DNA from: Vermamoeba vermiformis
Taxonomy: Eukaryota > Tubulinea > Echinamoebida
Direction of reading: 5' to 3'
NCBI GenBank assembly: GCA_045837725.1
Contig: JBEWZL010000261.1
Location: 51,947-115,946, forward strand
Length of the DNA: 64,000 nt
Positions within the stretch are counted from its first letter, which is position 1, and every line of letters starts with the position of its first letter. A program made the position numbers and the translations under genes. Positions 35,486 to 45,985 of the stretch are shown here, one piece after another. Under the pieces are notes generated by a model. It made no database searches. It had not been told where the DNA came from and worked only from the letters and a program-made list of their open reading frames with translations.

Positions 35486-35915
35486 AATATTAATATCTCT
35501 TACTTACATGCTTAATCAAGATAACAAAAACCAATTTAAATTTTCGTTTGTTCTAAGACTTTTCCTTCACCAACTTAGCACGTACCCAATCCCTATCGTA
35601 GTCCTAACAATGGAATATTATTACGCGTGGTTGTGGTTTGTTGAAATGATGGAAAAACCAATTGAATTATCAACGGCCAGCCGAGGTTGTTGTTTGCTGT
35701 GATCTTGGCTTCCTCTTTCTCAGTAATTTACCAATAACGCGTATGCTATACCATTTATAGTATAATATATTAGTTGCGTGAACTCCTTGGGGCTCCATTA
35801 AAATCAACATGCAATTCAATTAAAAAATCTTCTACCCAGCCCCAAACCAAGCGACTATTTAAAATCGAAATCAATCCTTATTTATTCATGGATTAATATA
35901 ACAATACTTAACAAT
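35486..35915. other. intergenic with a possible short minus-strand terminal exon
   Basis: On the minus strand an AG at about 35612 is followed by DYDRDWVRAKLVKEKS and a stop, which could be a last exon, but I find no convincing upstream exons. Nothing else is supported. Confidence 0.25.
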
Positions 35916-36613
35916 ATGAAGCCCTTGGTTGCAGTTGTTATTTCGCTCTGCGGATTTGCTCTCGTGGCCGGTCGCTACGGATCTGATATTTTGCCGCTAT
36001 CAGCGTCAGCTTTTGTAGACAACTCACTGCCCAATACTGCCGTATCAGCCTCAACAACCTACTCCAAGCTCTGTAAAGGTACGTTCACATCCACAATTTT
36101 TTTTCAGTACGAATCTGACGCGCGTTTGTAGGCGATGGAACTACTAGCTGTGGCTGCTATAATGCTGGTAAAACGCGCGCATACTTCAGATGGGACAATT
36201 TGAATACGCTAACGGACAATGCACTGTAGCGACACCGCTGCCTCCTGTAACTACACCTGTTGCACCACCAACAACTCCGCCTGTGGCCGAGCCTGTCAGT
36301 GCTCCCGTGGCTGCTCCAGTGAGTGTTCCAATTGCTAGTCCCCCCCCAATTGCAGTTCCAACAACACAAACCACACCACCTGTAGCCGAACCGAACAACA
36401 ACGAGCCTGTATCAAACTCTCCAAGCGATGTTTCTGAACCACTGAGCGCTCCAACATCGGTTGAAGGTACCTGTTGCTTCGCCAATAGCGTCGAATGTGC
36501 CCTCGAAGATCAACGTACCACAAGCTGTTGCTGGCATTGTTTCATCGGCAGCCACTACTTGCGGCATGTTCCTCGATTGCAGCATCGATTTTAGTCGCGG
36601 GGCTGTTAATTAA
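35916..36613 (+). CDS. secreted Pro/Thr/Ala-rich protein, frame broken
   Basis: A signal peptide (MKPLVAVVISLCGFALVAG) and a short Ser-rich part end at a donor near 36078; an intron to 36131 follows. Exon 2 starts GDGTTSCGCYNAGKTRAYF. The frame then changes by one base near 36188 to GQFEYANGQCTVATPLPP and a long repeat of PVA(A/S/E)P-type units (PVAEPVSAPVAAPVSVPIAS). Another one-base change near 36467 leads to PVASPIASNVPSKINVPQ and the end. Such mucin-like linkers are typical of cell-surface or matrix proteins. It converges on the minus-strand gene at 36753-37790, which has the same type of linker. Confidence 0.55.
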
Positions 36614-36752
36614 CTAACAACAGCTCCTAAACATTACATTGTAAATAAATGGACTTAACTTATTTTCTATCATTTGGTTGCTGTGTTTAGACAAAAAGTA
36701 AATTACTAAATTTGGAAAATTCGATTATTGTGTTTACCAGGTTGTAATGAAT

Positions 36753-37790
36753 TTATATACAAAGTTGGGCAGCCAGTATTATCGGACAAAATATAATCGA
36801 CCAATCTGCCATTTTGATATCAAACGCCATCGATATCGTTGCTTTTGGCGTAGTTGATGGATTTGCAACCGGTACAGCCATCGTTGGTTGAGCAAAAGGC
36901 CCCATCATCGGAACATCTCCGTTGATAGGCACATTAGTACTGATAGGACCATTAGTACTAATTGGAGCATTGATTGGAGCCTCAATAGGGGCAGAGATTG
37001 GTGAAGCTACCGGAGCAGATCCGGAAGGACTAACAGATGTGCCTAGACAAACTATCTTATCATAAAACCCTCCTGGATCGCCAACGCATTCGGGCGTGGC
37101 TGGAAATCGATTCGTTCCGCAAGTAGTGGATCCACCGGCCACATCCGCAACAAGAGAAACGTTGTTTGTGCAATAAGTCATCGAATAAGCCGTTATCTGG
37201 CCACTGCGCGAAGGGTAGTTTATACATGTGTTTGGAGGGGCTATTGATTTTCATTATAAGATATTTGTAGAGTAAAATCGGAGCTAAAATTGGCTGATCC
37301 AAAAAAGGAAAAATTTCGATATTGTTGCTCGTACTTACCGCCTTTAATAATCGCATTTTGATCGGTAAGTTCATCGCAGCTACTAATTCCAGTGTTTTCG
37401 ACGTTAACGCCAACTTGAGTGTACCACCACATCCAATCAGTTCTCCGATCTGCTAGCGTTTCTTCAGGAAGGTTCGGAGTAACAGTATAATATTGCCCGT
37501 TTGCAGCACTCGTGCAAGAAACAGCTACTAATTCCTAGGGACGATTATTTGATTAAATTTCAGATCTAACAAAAAAAAAAAAATCAAAAGCTCTTATAAT
37601 TTCAAATAATAGCGCAGGCGATAATTTAGCTTACCGTAAATTTAGGAGCAGGGTACCATACGTAGCCGATAAGATTTTCAGCTGAACAAGAAGATGAGTC
37701 GAAAACGCTCACTTTTGAAGCGCAGCTGGCAAAGCCGAGTAATGATAAACATAATAATAAGGCGATCAATAATTTCGGAGTAATAACCAT
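36753..37790 (-). CDS. secreted Cys-rich protein with Pro/Ile/Ser repeat linker
   Basis: Three exons (37790-37635, 37534-37339, 37240-36753), intact, 279 residues. The signal peptide is KLLIALLLCLSLLGFASC. The Cys-rich body includes NLIGYVWYPAPKF, YTQVGVNVENTGISSCDEL and VAGGSTTCGTNRFPATPEC. A linker of repeated units follows (APVASPISAPIEAPINAPIS, TNGPISTNVPINGD) and the protein ends in a hydrophobic stretch (WSIIFCPIILAAQLCI) that could be an anchor signal. No known domain. The linker style matches the converging plus-strand gene. Confidence 0.7.
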
Positions 37791-38107
37791 CTTAACTGCT
37801 TTATGGTCTTTGTCCGAATTAAAAAAAACTAATAAAAAATTGCCAGCGAAAAACGGCTATAATAATTCACTAAATGTTACTGAAGGCAACAAATAGCCTC
37901 TATGCTTTATAACCAATCGTATTATATTAATTTTACACAATGCGTAGGACCGGTTGCGATAGATTTTATAAAAATTAAAAAAGAATTGTAAACAGAGGAA
38001 AATCCAGTCATAGACTTTAATTGTTCTTAACATTCAATGACATTGTAATAGATATAAATATGAGTTACCAAAATGACTGGCGTATAATTGAGCAAAATGA
38101 ATGTGAG
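37791..38107. other. intergenic, Pol III terminator side of the tRNA
   Basis: AT-rich and without coding signal. Just beyond the tRNA 3' end a run TTTT on the minus strand (38094-38097) would stop RNA polymerase III. Confidence 0.4.
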
Positions 38108-38178
38108 TGCCTACGGCGGAAATCGAATCCGCTTCTCGGCCTTGGCAGCACCGCGTCATACCAGTAAACTACGTGGGC
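38108..38178 (-). tRNA. tRNA-Gly (anticodon GCC)
   Basis: The minus strand folds as a 71-base cloverleaf: acceptor GCCCACG/CGTAGGC, D arm with TGGTA, anticodon loop CTGCCAA (GCC), T arm GCGGA-TTCGATT-TCCGC and discriminator A. The T arm is perfect. There is a C-A mismatch in the acceptor and a G-G at the foot of the anticodon stem, so it could score low in a tRNA search. No intron. The TGGTA and GGATTCGATTTCC text can serve as A and B boxes. Confidence 0.85.
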
Positions 38179-38360
38179 ACCCAAATAATCTCTGAAGCGA
38201 TAGTAATGTTATCAGTAGCATTATCAACTAAAAAAATCAAAGTTCGTTAGGAAATTTAATTTTGGATCCAAAAGTAAAAATAATACTCACCTGAGGTACT
38301 TCATATTATTTTATGTCCTTTTGTAGTCTTGAGAAATTTTCAGTCATTGCCGCTCTTTTT

Positions 38361-40599
38361 TCATTTATCGCTATTATCGTTGAGTTTTTGTCGCTTCATC
38401 TCATTCATCTCGCGTTTCTTCAAGCTGGCTTTACGCTTCCAATGCGATTTCGAAGAATTATGCACATCCCACTCGTGTTGACCATTAAGCACTTTGTTGC
38501 ATATAACGCATTCATATTTCTTCCATTCTTGTTTCTCTGACGCCTCATCCGAACTCAAAACTTTGTTCCATTCAACCGCTGAATTCTCAAGGAACGCTAA
38601 AAAAGGAAATAAAGTAAGTCACGTGATTTTCTAAATAAGGAAATACCGTATGTCCGATCTTTTGGACAGGTTCGTTCTTCTCAGAGGCAACTTTTTGTTT
38701 CCAAATTAGGAAATAAAATAAACTTCGAGTGTCATGCACGATCGACGTACCTTTGCAAATATTTATGGCGGGAACGCAAACGTTCGCGTCCCAATTGGGC
38801 AGTTCAGTCGCATCTAAGCAATAAATCGGGGTTCGTGTGACACTCGCCAATCTGTTCTTGATCCACGTGGTTTGTTTTCGCGCGTAATGTCGCGTGTTAG
38901 ATTTGAGTTGTTTGAGACACTCTGACAGCACTTCATTCAAACTTTCATCGCGTGCAATCTCGTCACTTGACACGTTTTTCGTCTTTTCCAAATATGGTGC
39001 GAACTCTTTGTACCCTACCCGCACAAGAAATTAGCAAATTTAATCAAAATATCATAAAAACTAAAAAAGTACAAGTCGAAACGAATACTATTTTCGTAAT
39101 TATTAAGTCCCTAAATAGATAGTATAGAAAGCACTCAATGCGTACCAATCGACTGAAACACTCCTTTCGTGAATTCAATTGGCACTCCTGTCTGCACGAA
39201 CAAATCACGCAGTTGTAACACTTCTTGGACGAGTTCACGCTGATAAGCAAAAAAACGTCAGAATTAGCTCACAATAATCATACCCAATTATAAGCCGTAA
39301 ATTTCATAGTCCCCGTTTCTTTTCACCAGAGATCCGCTCGAAAAAAAAAGGTCGGGCAATTTTGAATGGTGGATAGTAATCAAATACAAAGAAAGTCCTT
39401 TAATTAAAGCTCAAAGTAGTTTTGCTCAATCGTGTTGAGCACTTACTTGCACCATCTGATCAATGCGTTGGTCCAACCTTTCACCGAGCACTTCAAGCTT
39501 GGCTTTGGGCCACAAAATGCACGCGTCAAATGCGCGCACGTGTTCGTGTTTGAGCTGCTTGCTGTGCAACTCACCTGTGGTCAGTAACACCTACAAAAAA
39601 TGCATGATTAATATTGGTATAATAATAGCAGCAATCCAATCGTATAAAATAAAAAAAATGTCACGAATAGTTAAATTCGTAGAAGGTAAAATTTTGACTG
39701 CACGAAATGCACGTAAGATAATTTTTGTTTTGAATAAAACTTTCACTAGATTTTTTGAAGTATTATTACAGTTAATACTTTGACCGTTGTAACTTACGTG
39801 CAAAGATCTAATAATTTTGCGGAAATCATTCGGATGAAGTTTTAATGCACGAGCTGGATCTATTCGCTCGAGTACTTTGAACAGCTGGTCACGTGGTATT
39901 TGTTCGAGCAATTGTTGCAAATGTTCTTCTTGTTCGTTTTTAACCCGTTTATAAATATTATTGAGGTTCAGTGGCTCTTTGTTGATTATTTCAAGCAGAT
40001 CTGATAGCGTGCAAGGTGGTACTTTGTCACCAATTTTTTGGTCTTCAGATGCATGTTGCTGGTCTTGGGTCATATACAGGTTTGATACAAGCAGACCCTC
40101 TATATACTGATGGGTACCACCGACTAATATAGGCAATTTGCCTCGTGACAGAATGTCATCAATAGCGGATCTTGCAGCAGCAATAAACTTCGATACATTG
40201 AACCAAGTATCTGTTGGCTCGACAATATCGATCATATGATGCGATATCTATTAATAGTATTATATAAGCCTACAATTATGTTTAAAGATTGCTGCTGACT
40301 TACGCCATCTGCTTCATCGGGTGTCACTTTGTTTGTCGCTATGCTGACTTGCTAATAATTTTAAATTTATTAATATATTAATAATCACACGTTTTTGTAT
40401 TATTTTTGCAATGAAAATATGCAGTAGAAATTTTTAAAATTTTGTTTGGAATATTTACCTTGTAGATCTGCATTGAATCGCACGAAACTACTTCACCATT
40501 GAATTTCTTTGCGAGAGCAACTCCTAATTTGGTTTTTCCGACCCCTGTTGAGCCAACAACGACGAGCATTTTTGGTTTTTGAAGATCTTTTGCCTCCAT
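38361..40599 (-). CDS. tRNA dimethylallyltransferase (MOD5/MiaA) with C-terminal zinc finger
   Basis: Seven exons (40599-40459, 40351-40304, 40247-39798, 39590-39447, 39239-39146, 39014-38751, 38596-38361) give 458 residues in one frame. The P-loop is [13 protein letters not shown], followed by SCDSMQIYK, the substrate loop [11 protein letters not shown] and [15 protein letters not shown]2H2 zinc finger near the end ([24 protein letters not shown]) is typical of the eukaryotic MOD5/TRIT1 form. It transfers an isopentenyl group to A37 of tRNAs that read UNN codons, in cytosol and mitochondria. All phases agree. Confidence 0.92.
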
Positions 40600-41003
40600 T
40601 ACGAACTAATCTCCGTCTCCGAGCTCTAATTAATCAATTTCGCTATGTACATACATATAGTACGGTATTCAATTAATTTATGTCATGAGGTCCTGTTGCG
40701 GGTTGCAAAAAATATTAGTTCTGTTATTTTACAAAGAAAGAAGCACTATAAATACGTAGGCCATACGTAGTTAGTACTGCAGATAATGTACTAATCTTGT
40801 TAGTGTTTTTTTCGTAATAATCTAATATTATTGAAGGACTTGTACAAATACTACTGATGCCAAATCCGCTTCTCACCGGATAATTACGCACCACCTCACA
40901 TTTAATGGAGAAAAATACATGAACTGCTTATATTTTATTAGCCATCGTCAATCATAAATTATAATCTATAGGATTGGCTTGTAGTTCAAGGAAATCGGTC
41001 GAT
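40600..41003. other. intergenic, nothing identified
   Basis: Upstream of the MOD5-type gene and downstream of the GH19-like gene. AT-rich; no supported open frame or RNA. Confidence 0.4.
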
Positions 41004-41819
41004 CTAAGGACGAGGAGTTCCAGGAGGGCAAACGTTCTGTCCACAAATGTCATTCTCGCATACTCTGACGACAGTGTTCGCAGGAATGTCGTTGGCGCTC
41101 AATCCGGGGTTTAGCTCCTCAAATCTGGGACCATTAATGCTGAATCTGGCAAACAAAGTCATAGTGGTCCAGTTGCGTCCGGTGGTAGTCAAGCATCGGT
41201 TAGTTCTAGGAGGAAGAGTGCATCCAGTGCAAATGCATGTTTGAGATCGAGCGTAGTGTTCTTTAACATCGCGAAGTTGGTTCAATCCGCCAGTAATAAT
41301 ACGAAGAGCTGAGCCAAGTTGTTCAGTATCAGCAAATCTGTTCAAATTGTTTCTAGTCCAGATCCAAGTGGCGGTTTTAATAGCCCAAGGCATTTCAGAA
41401 ACAAGATCAGGATTGGAAACGAAATCCTGTCCCAAAGCTTGACTTGCGGCTTGATAGTTAAACTTGTCCTGCATTCTGAAAGCACCTCGACCACGGAAAG
41501 CGCAGCCTCCATCGTAGTGTCTGCACATAGTAGTATTGGCTTCAGTCCACTGAATAAATCTGCCTGTCAAACTTCCAGCAAGAGCCAAGAACATTCTAAT
41601 GCGAGGCAATGTATCAATATTGGCCTCAGTCAATGCAGCATTCATATGAGGCAAGTAGCTGGAGATTCTCGCATCTCTTTCGTGCCAAGCTTCCAAAACT
41701 GGAGGATACAAACAGTTCATTTGGTCCAAAGTAATATTAACTCTGGCCTGAGCCTCGGTAATAAATACACCTAAGGCAACGAGCAAAGTTACAACAATAA
41801 TCGCTCGCATGGTGTTCAA
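41004..41819 (-). CDS. secreted GH19-like protein with LysM-like end
   Basis: Single exon, 271 residues. A signal peptide (AIIVVTLLVALGVFITEAQA) precedes a domain that follows bacterial GH19 chitinase/endolysin order: CLYPPVLEAWHERDARISSY, FLALAGSLTGRFIQWTEAN, GGCAFRGRGAFRMQDKFNY, QALGQDFVSNPDLVSEMPWA and ITGGLNQLRDVKEHY. The C-terminus (WTTMTLFARFSINGPRFEE, LNPGLSANDIPANTVVRVC) looks like a LysM repeat. The expected His-Glu of the first catalytic motif is not seen; SLTG stands in that place. It may bind chitin or peptidoglycan without cutting, or use another acid. Confidence 0.75.
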   Translation of the reverse strand: MNTMRAIIVVTLLVALGVFITEAQARVNITLDQMNCLYPPVLEAWHERDARISSYLPHMNAALTEANIDTLPRIRMFLALAGSLTGRFIQWTEANTTMCRHYDGGCAFRGRGAFRMQDKFNYQAASQALGQDFVSNPDLVSEMPWAIKTATWIWTRNNLNRFADTEQLGSALRIITGGLNQLRDVKEHYARSQTCICTGCTLPPRTNRCLTTTGRNWTTMTLFARFSINGPRFEELNPGLSANDIPANTVVRVCENDICGQNVCPPGTPRP

Positions 41820-42056
41820 CGCAGAAAAAATACGAAAATCATTATCGCAGCTCTAGAAACTTCCAACAAGAACACTTTGACAGCTGTGGGACATTTATCG
41901 CATGAAATCTAGGGTTAAGAGCATACGCATGCGTATATACGAAGAAGCAAAAGGGTATTCTTGATTTGATTCCAAACCGAAACGGGATCGAGATCACAAA
42001 ATGGTATTTGCTTGTCGCATATCTTTAATTTAGTTACAATAGTGCTAAATATACGA

Positions 42057-44770
42057 TTACTTCTTGAAATCAAAGACACCAGTTTGAATTTCAGTGTCCG
42101 AGACCTCACCAGTATCAATTCGTCTGAACGACTCTTGTACGAGGCCCTTCGAGAAGATGTACAAGCACCAGCGACGCATTTCATTAGGAGCACTATCAAC
42201 TAAGCCAGCTGAGATCATCTTCTTGTAGTTATCGCCGCCAGGACGATCGACCAAGTAACCTAACCATAAGACAGGTCGATCTCCGTGAGCCAAGACGAGA
42301 TCGCGTGTAGCATCAGCTTGCAATTGTCTGTCGAGTCTATCGCGGTCATTACCGAAGTGGACGGTGATCAAGCCAAGTTCTTTGCCGTTCACATCCAGAA
42401 CAGCGTCGATCAGACACGCGATCTCACCTTCCGGTGAAGGCAAGTTATATCGATGAGCACGCTCTAATAGGAGGTTAGTAAATATACTCTAGCTTCTATT
42501 GAGTAGGTCTACGTACTGATAGGGAAAGCAGATAATAAACCACAGCCCCAAGTGTTGTTCATTGTAGAAGATCCATAGTCCGAGTACACGTGCATCTTGT
42601 CTTCAAACCTGAACAATAACATTAGCATAAACAAGTACTAATGTATATAGCAATATAGCCGTACCATTCCATAAAGTCTCTGTTACCCATGTAAAGACGA
42701 GCTGCATCCGTTTCGACGAGAGCAATGATGTTAGCACCACTGTTGTGGATCATCTAATAGATACAATTAGCTTATTAAGTCATAAATGTATAGTAGCTGG
42801 GACTTACATCCAACATTTGATCGTTGCTAGGCCAGCCCAAGTTGTCATAGCCAAAGTGCGTGGCCCAAACCATGCCGCGGATCTTGGTCTTGTCGAGGTA
42901 AGTGTCGTAGTTCTGGTAGTTTTGGGCGCGTTTGTAAACTGCAGGGGCGATGACAACAGCGGAGATGATGAGCAAGGAAATAATAACGCGAGAAGGAGGC
43001 AAAATTCCAGTACTGCGCTTTGGAGTAGTAGGTTGTCCGCGAGATCCGGAAGTAGCAAGACCCAAACCGACGAGGGCAATGAAGACCATTTCGTTGGTCA
43101 TTTCTCGGACGTAAGGACCGCCAGGCACGAAGTTGTAAGCAACAGTCCAAACAACAGCCAACAACTAAAAAATTATGGTATTAATTGCTGGGCTTTCGCT
43201 TGTGCATTAAAAGGAGAAGGTTGGATTAATGAATGATATGTTCGTAAATAAAATATTTGCACGAGCGACAAAAAAACAAGTTCAGATGACTTACGAAGAA
43301 AACATAAGTAAGACCAGCAATAAGAGTAGTGCTACCAGGACGAGAGTTCAACGAAACATCTTCGATGGTCGAAGGCCACAAAGCAAAGATGTAGAAGAGC
43401 ATAAAGTACGCGAGTTCAATTCTCGGTGTGGGACCGACAACACTCAACACTGCTGTGACGAGAGTAGCGAGGTAGAACACCCAAGATCTATAGTTTTGAT
43501 AGTAGCCGGTAAGTACTTGATAATGCACGATAGCATATTGATACAACGTACCTAACAAGGCCACGAGCATTGGAGAAAAGTAGACCGAGGACCATAGTTC
43601 CAATGACTCCAAGACCGTAAGGGAATGGATGCACATCGTAGTTTCGAGGCAAAACAGCGTGAGAGGTCAAGAAGAAGTTGGTCAAGAAGAACAATAAGCC
43701 AAAACCGACGCCAAAGCGCAAAGTTTTGCCGACGGATGTGGCGGGATCGGGGTAAGCAACATCTGTTAAATCGCTTAGTATCCGAATAATTACTCGTGCA
43801 AATAATATTACGAATATTAGTATAGTATTTTTTCAACTATTTGAACTTACCAGCGGCTTCATAAGCGGTGGAGTCCTTTGAAATGATAAATGAGCTCAAC
43901 ACGCCCAGAACCAAAGCGGCGATGTTAGTCTCCTTCAAATAATAGATAGGGTTGATAGTGCAAAGAGCAAATCGACCAGAAATCAAGCAGAGCAGGCCGA
44001 GCATGTGCGCATAAACTTTGGCAATGATTAGATCGGATCAATTCTTTGCACAGAAGTTGTCGTTTGATACATACCAGCACGATTTCTTCTATGAAGAATT
44101 AGGGTTCCATAACATAGCCCATTGCACCATTAGACCAGTAGCAACACCCAAGCCCAAGATAATGGATCGAGCGTTCAACTCGTTTACCAGGTAGGCATTG
44201 ATTCCGACTAAAGTGCTAGCATATGCAATACCTACGCATAGTTAGATGACAATGTCATACGTTAAGCATTGTAAGACATAATTATTCTAAGATCTGACGT
44301 CTATTTTTCAGATGAGTCTATCTGCCGTGCCGTACCTTGATGATTATAGATGAATTTTCTGAATTTTTTAATGCCCAAGAAAACACCAAAGGCCATGAGT
44401 CCGAGCATGACTTCCTTGCCAGTGAGGCCCATCTCGACTAACGGGAAGAACCATAGCGTGGCAGGAAATTCAAGGATAGTACTCCAAAAAATAAAGGCTA
44501 TAATGTTAGATATTAATGCACGAATTATATAAACAACGTGTCGTTGCGACGCGCAAAAAAATTTTCATTAATTTCAAAAAAAAACCCAGCAGCTTGTTTG
44601 AGCGAACTATGAAAAGATTTGAAATAAGAGGCGATATTTTAATTGTTAATAAAGACGTTATTATGTGAAATTACGGAGCGGATGGGATATTTTTGCTTAC
44701 CCAAGAAAATCTCGCTGAAGAAGCCAGCGTAAGGATAGCTATTGAAGCCTGCTGTCTTCTTTGAGTTCAT
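42057..44770 (-). CDS. CWH43/PGAP2-interacting-protein-like multi-pass protein, one frame break
   Basis: Ten exons: 44770-44701, 44497-44336, 44231-44075, 44015-43851, 43762-43552, 43487-43295, 43164-42808, 42753-42665, 42608-42517, 42463-42057. About ten hydrophobic helices (FIFWSTILEFPATLWFFPLV, LRFGVGFGLLFFLTNFFL and others) are followed by a luminal exonuclease/endonuclease/phosphatase-like domain with ANIIALVETDA, WGCGLLSAFPIK, LPSPEGEIACLIDAVL and LITVHFGNDRDRLDRQL. CWH43 and PGAP2IP act in lipid remodelling of GPI anchors, to ceramide in yeast. Exon 3 has one base too many near 44105 (after ATGLMVQWAMLWN). Other phases agree. Confidence 0.85.
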
Positions 44771-44926
44771 TGTGGGGCTCTTATGAAAATTAATACAAAA
44801 AAAAGCTGGTCCGTGCATGCACAAATTAATTACTGGTCACTTTTTTTTCATGAACGAGAGCTAGTTAGCACAAACTTATTAACGTAACTAAATGCAATAG
44901 CAAGACACCATTATTATTGGTATTTT

Positions 44927-45923
44927 ATGGATTTGCTGCCGACTGAATTGAAGGATCTCATTCTTTCATATTGTGATGATAATTCGCTAGGTTTGACGCT
45001 TCCTTGCGTGGCAAAATTATATAAAAATATTACGGAAGATAATGGTGCGTTGTGGAAGAGTAAATGTTTCAACAAATATCGAGACGATCTAGATGTCGCT
45101 CCTAAGCCGCCAAATAAATCGTGGAAGCAATTCTATTTCTCAGGTACGTATTTTGGTGTGCGAATGTGGCAGCAATTTCGAGATTAGCACTTCTCTAACA
45201 GTTAATAACAGATCAAATAAAATTATTTCCGTTGTATGGGTTTACAATAGGCCATGCGACATTCGAAGAGCTTTCTAAGGCACCAAATGCGACTGTGGGA
45301 ACTTCAGCAGGGTCACCACTAACTTTGTTTGCATAAACGGCGTCAATTTCTGGTGTAGTAAGTTCCGGAACAATACTTTCTATCGAATGTATTTAGTGCA
45401 AGGCCTATATGTTATTCCTAAGTAAGTCAATTAATGTCGTGCTTTATCAATATAGAACGAGTTACTGGGTTTTACCGCATTCGTTAAAAGAAGTAGATTT
45501 GCTCGATTATTGATTTTTCTTATTGCAGGGAGTGGCAAGACTTCGGAATAGTTTGGAATAAATCGTGGAATGAGTATAAAAGGTTTTTCAAGAAATGGAA
45601 CAAAAATTACAAAGTTGAAACAGCGCCACATTACAAGGACTTTTTGGATCGACGATGCTTTTCTGCGTCTATTACTTCGATAGCCAAGGAAGAAAGCGAC
45701 GTTACTTACCAAATACAGCTTGATTTTGGGTACACGGAAGGCAAGTAGCGAATGTCGGGTCATTGCAAGATCCACCTCTTCAAAGTTTTAGCACGAAATT
45801 AAACTGATTATTTACATAGGCAACGAGGATTCAAAAGACACATTGTATAGCATTACAATAATGTCATATAGAGACGACGGAGAATACGAAAGACGATTTA
45901 ACGAACAGCGGATCGACGAGTAA
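44927..45923 (+). CDS. F-box protein, one frame break and a GC-AG intron
   Basis: Exon 1 (from 44927) starts MDLLPTELKDLILSYCDDN, a clear F-box, and runs to SWKQFYFS. The second exon (about 45251-45421) begins GHATFEELSK, loses one base near 45280, then gives CDCGNFSRVTTNFVCINGVN and NTFYRMYLVQGLYVIP. The third (45530-45740) reads EWQDFGIVWNKSWNEYKRFF. It is joined to the last exon by an intron that starts GCAAGT rather than GT and ends TACATAG. The last exon gives NEDSKDTLYSITIMSYRDDG. No second domain is recognised. It is a likely SCF adaptor. Confidence 0.6.
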
Positions 45924-45985
45924 AAGATTTAAAATCGAAACAATTGGTTTATTTGTAAACAAAGCATGCTTAAGGATTATAGTTC

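Noticed and set aside
38100-38180. tRNA on the plus strand
   Set aside because: The cloverleaf, T loop TTCGATT and discriminator fit only the minus strand.
43515-43551. A 36-base intron in the CWH43-like gene
   Set aside because: It leaves the wrong phase. Using the acceptor CTATAG at 43488-43490 gives a 64-base intron and RSWVFYLATLV in frame.
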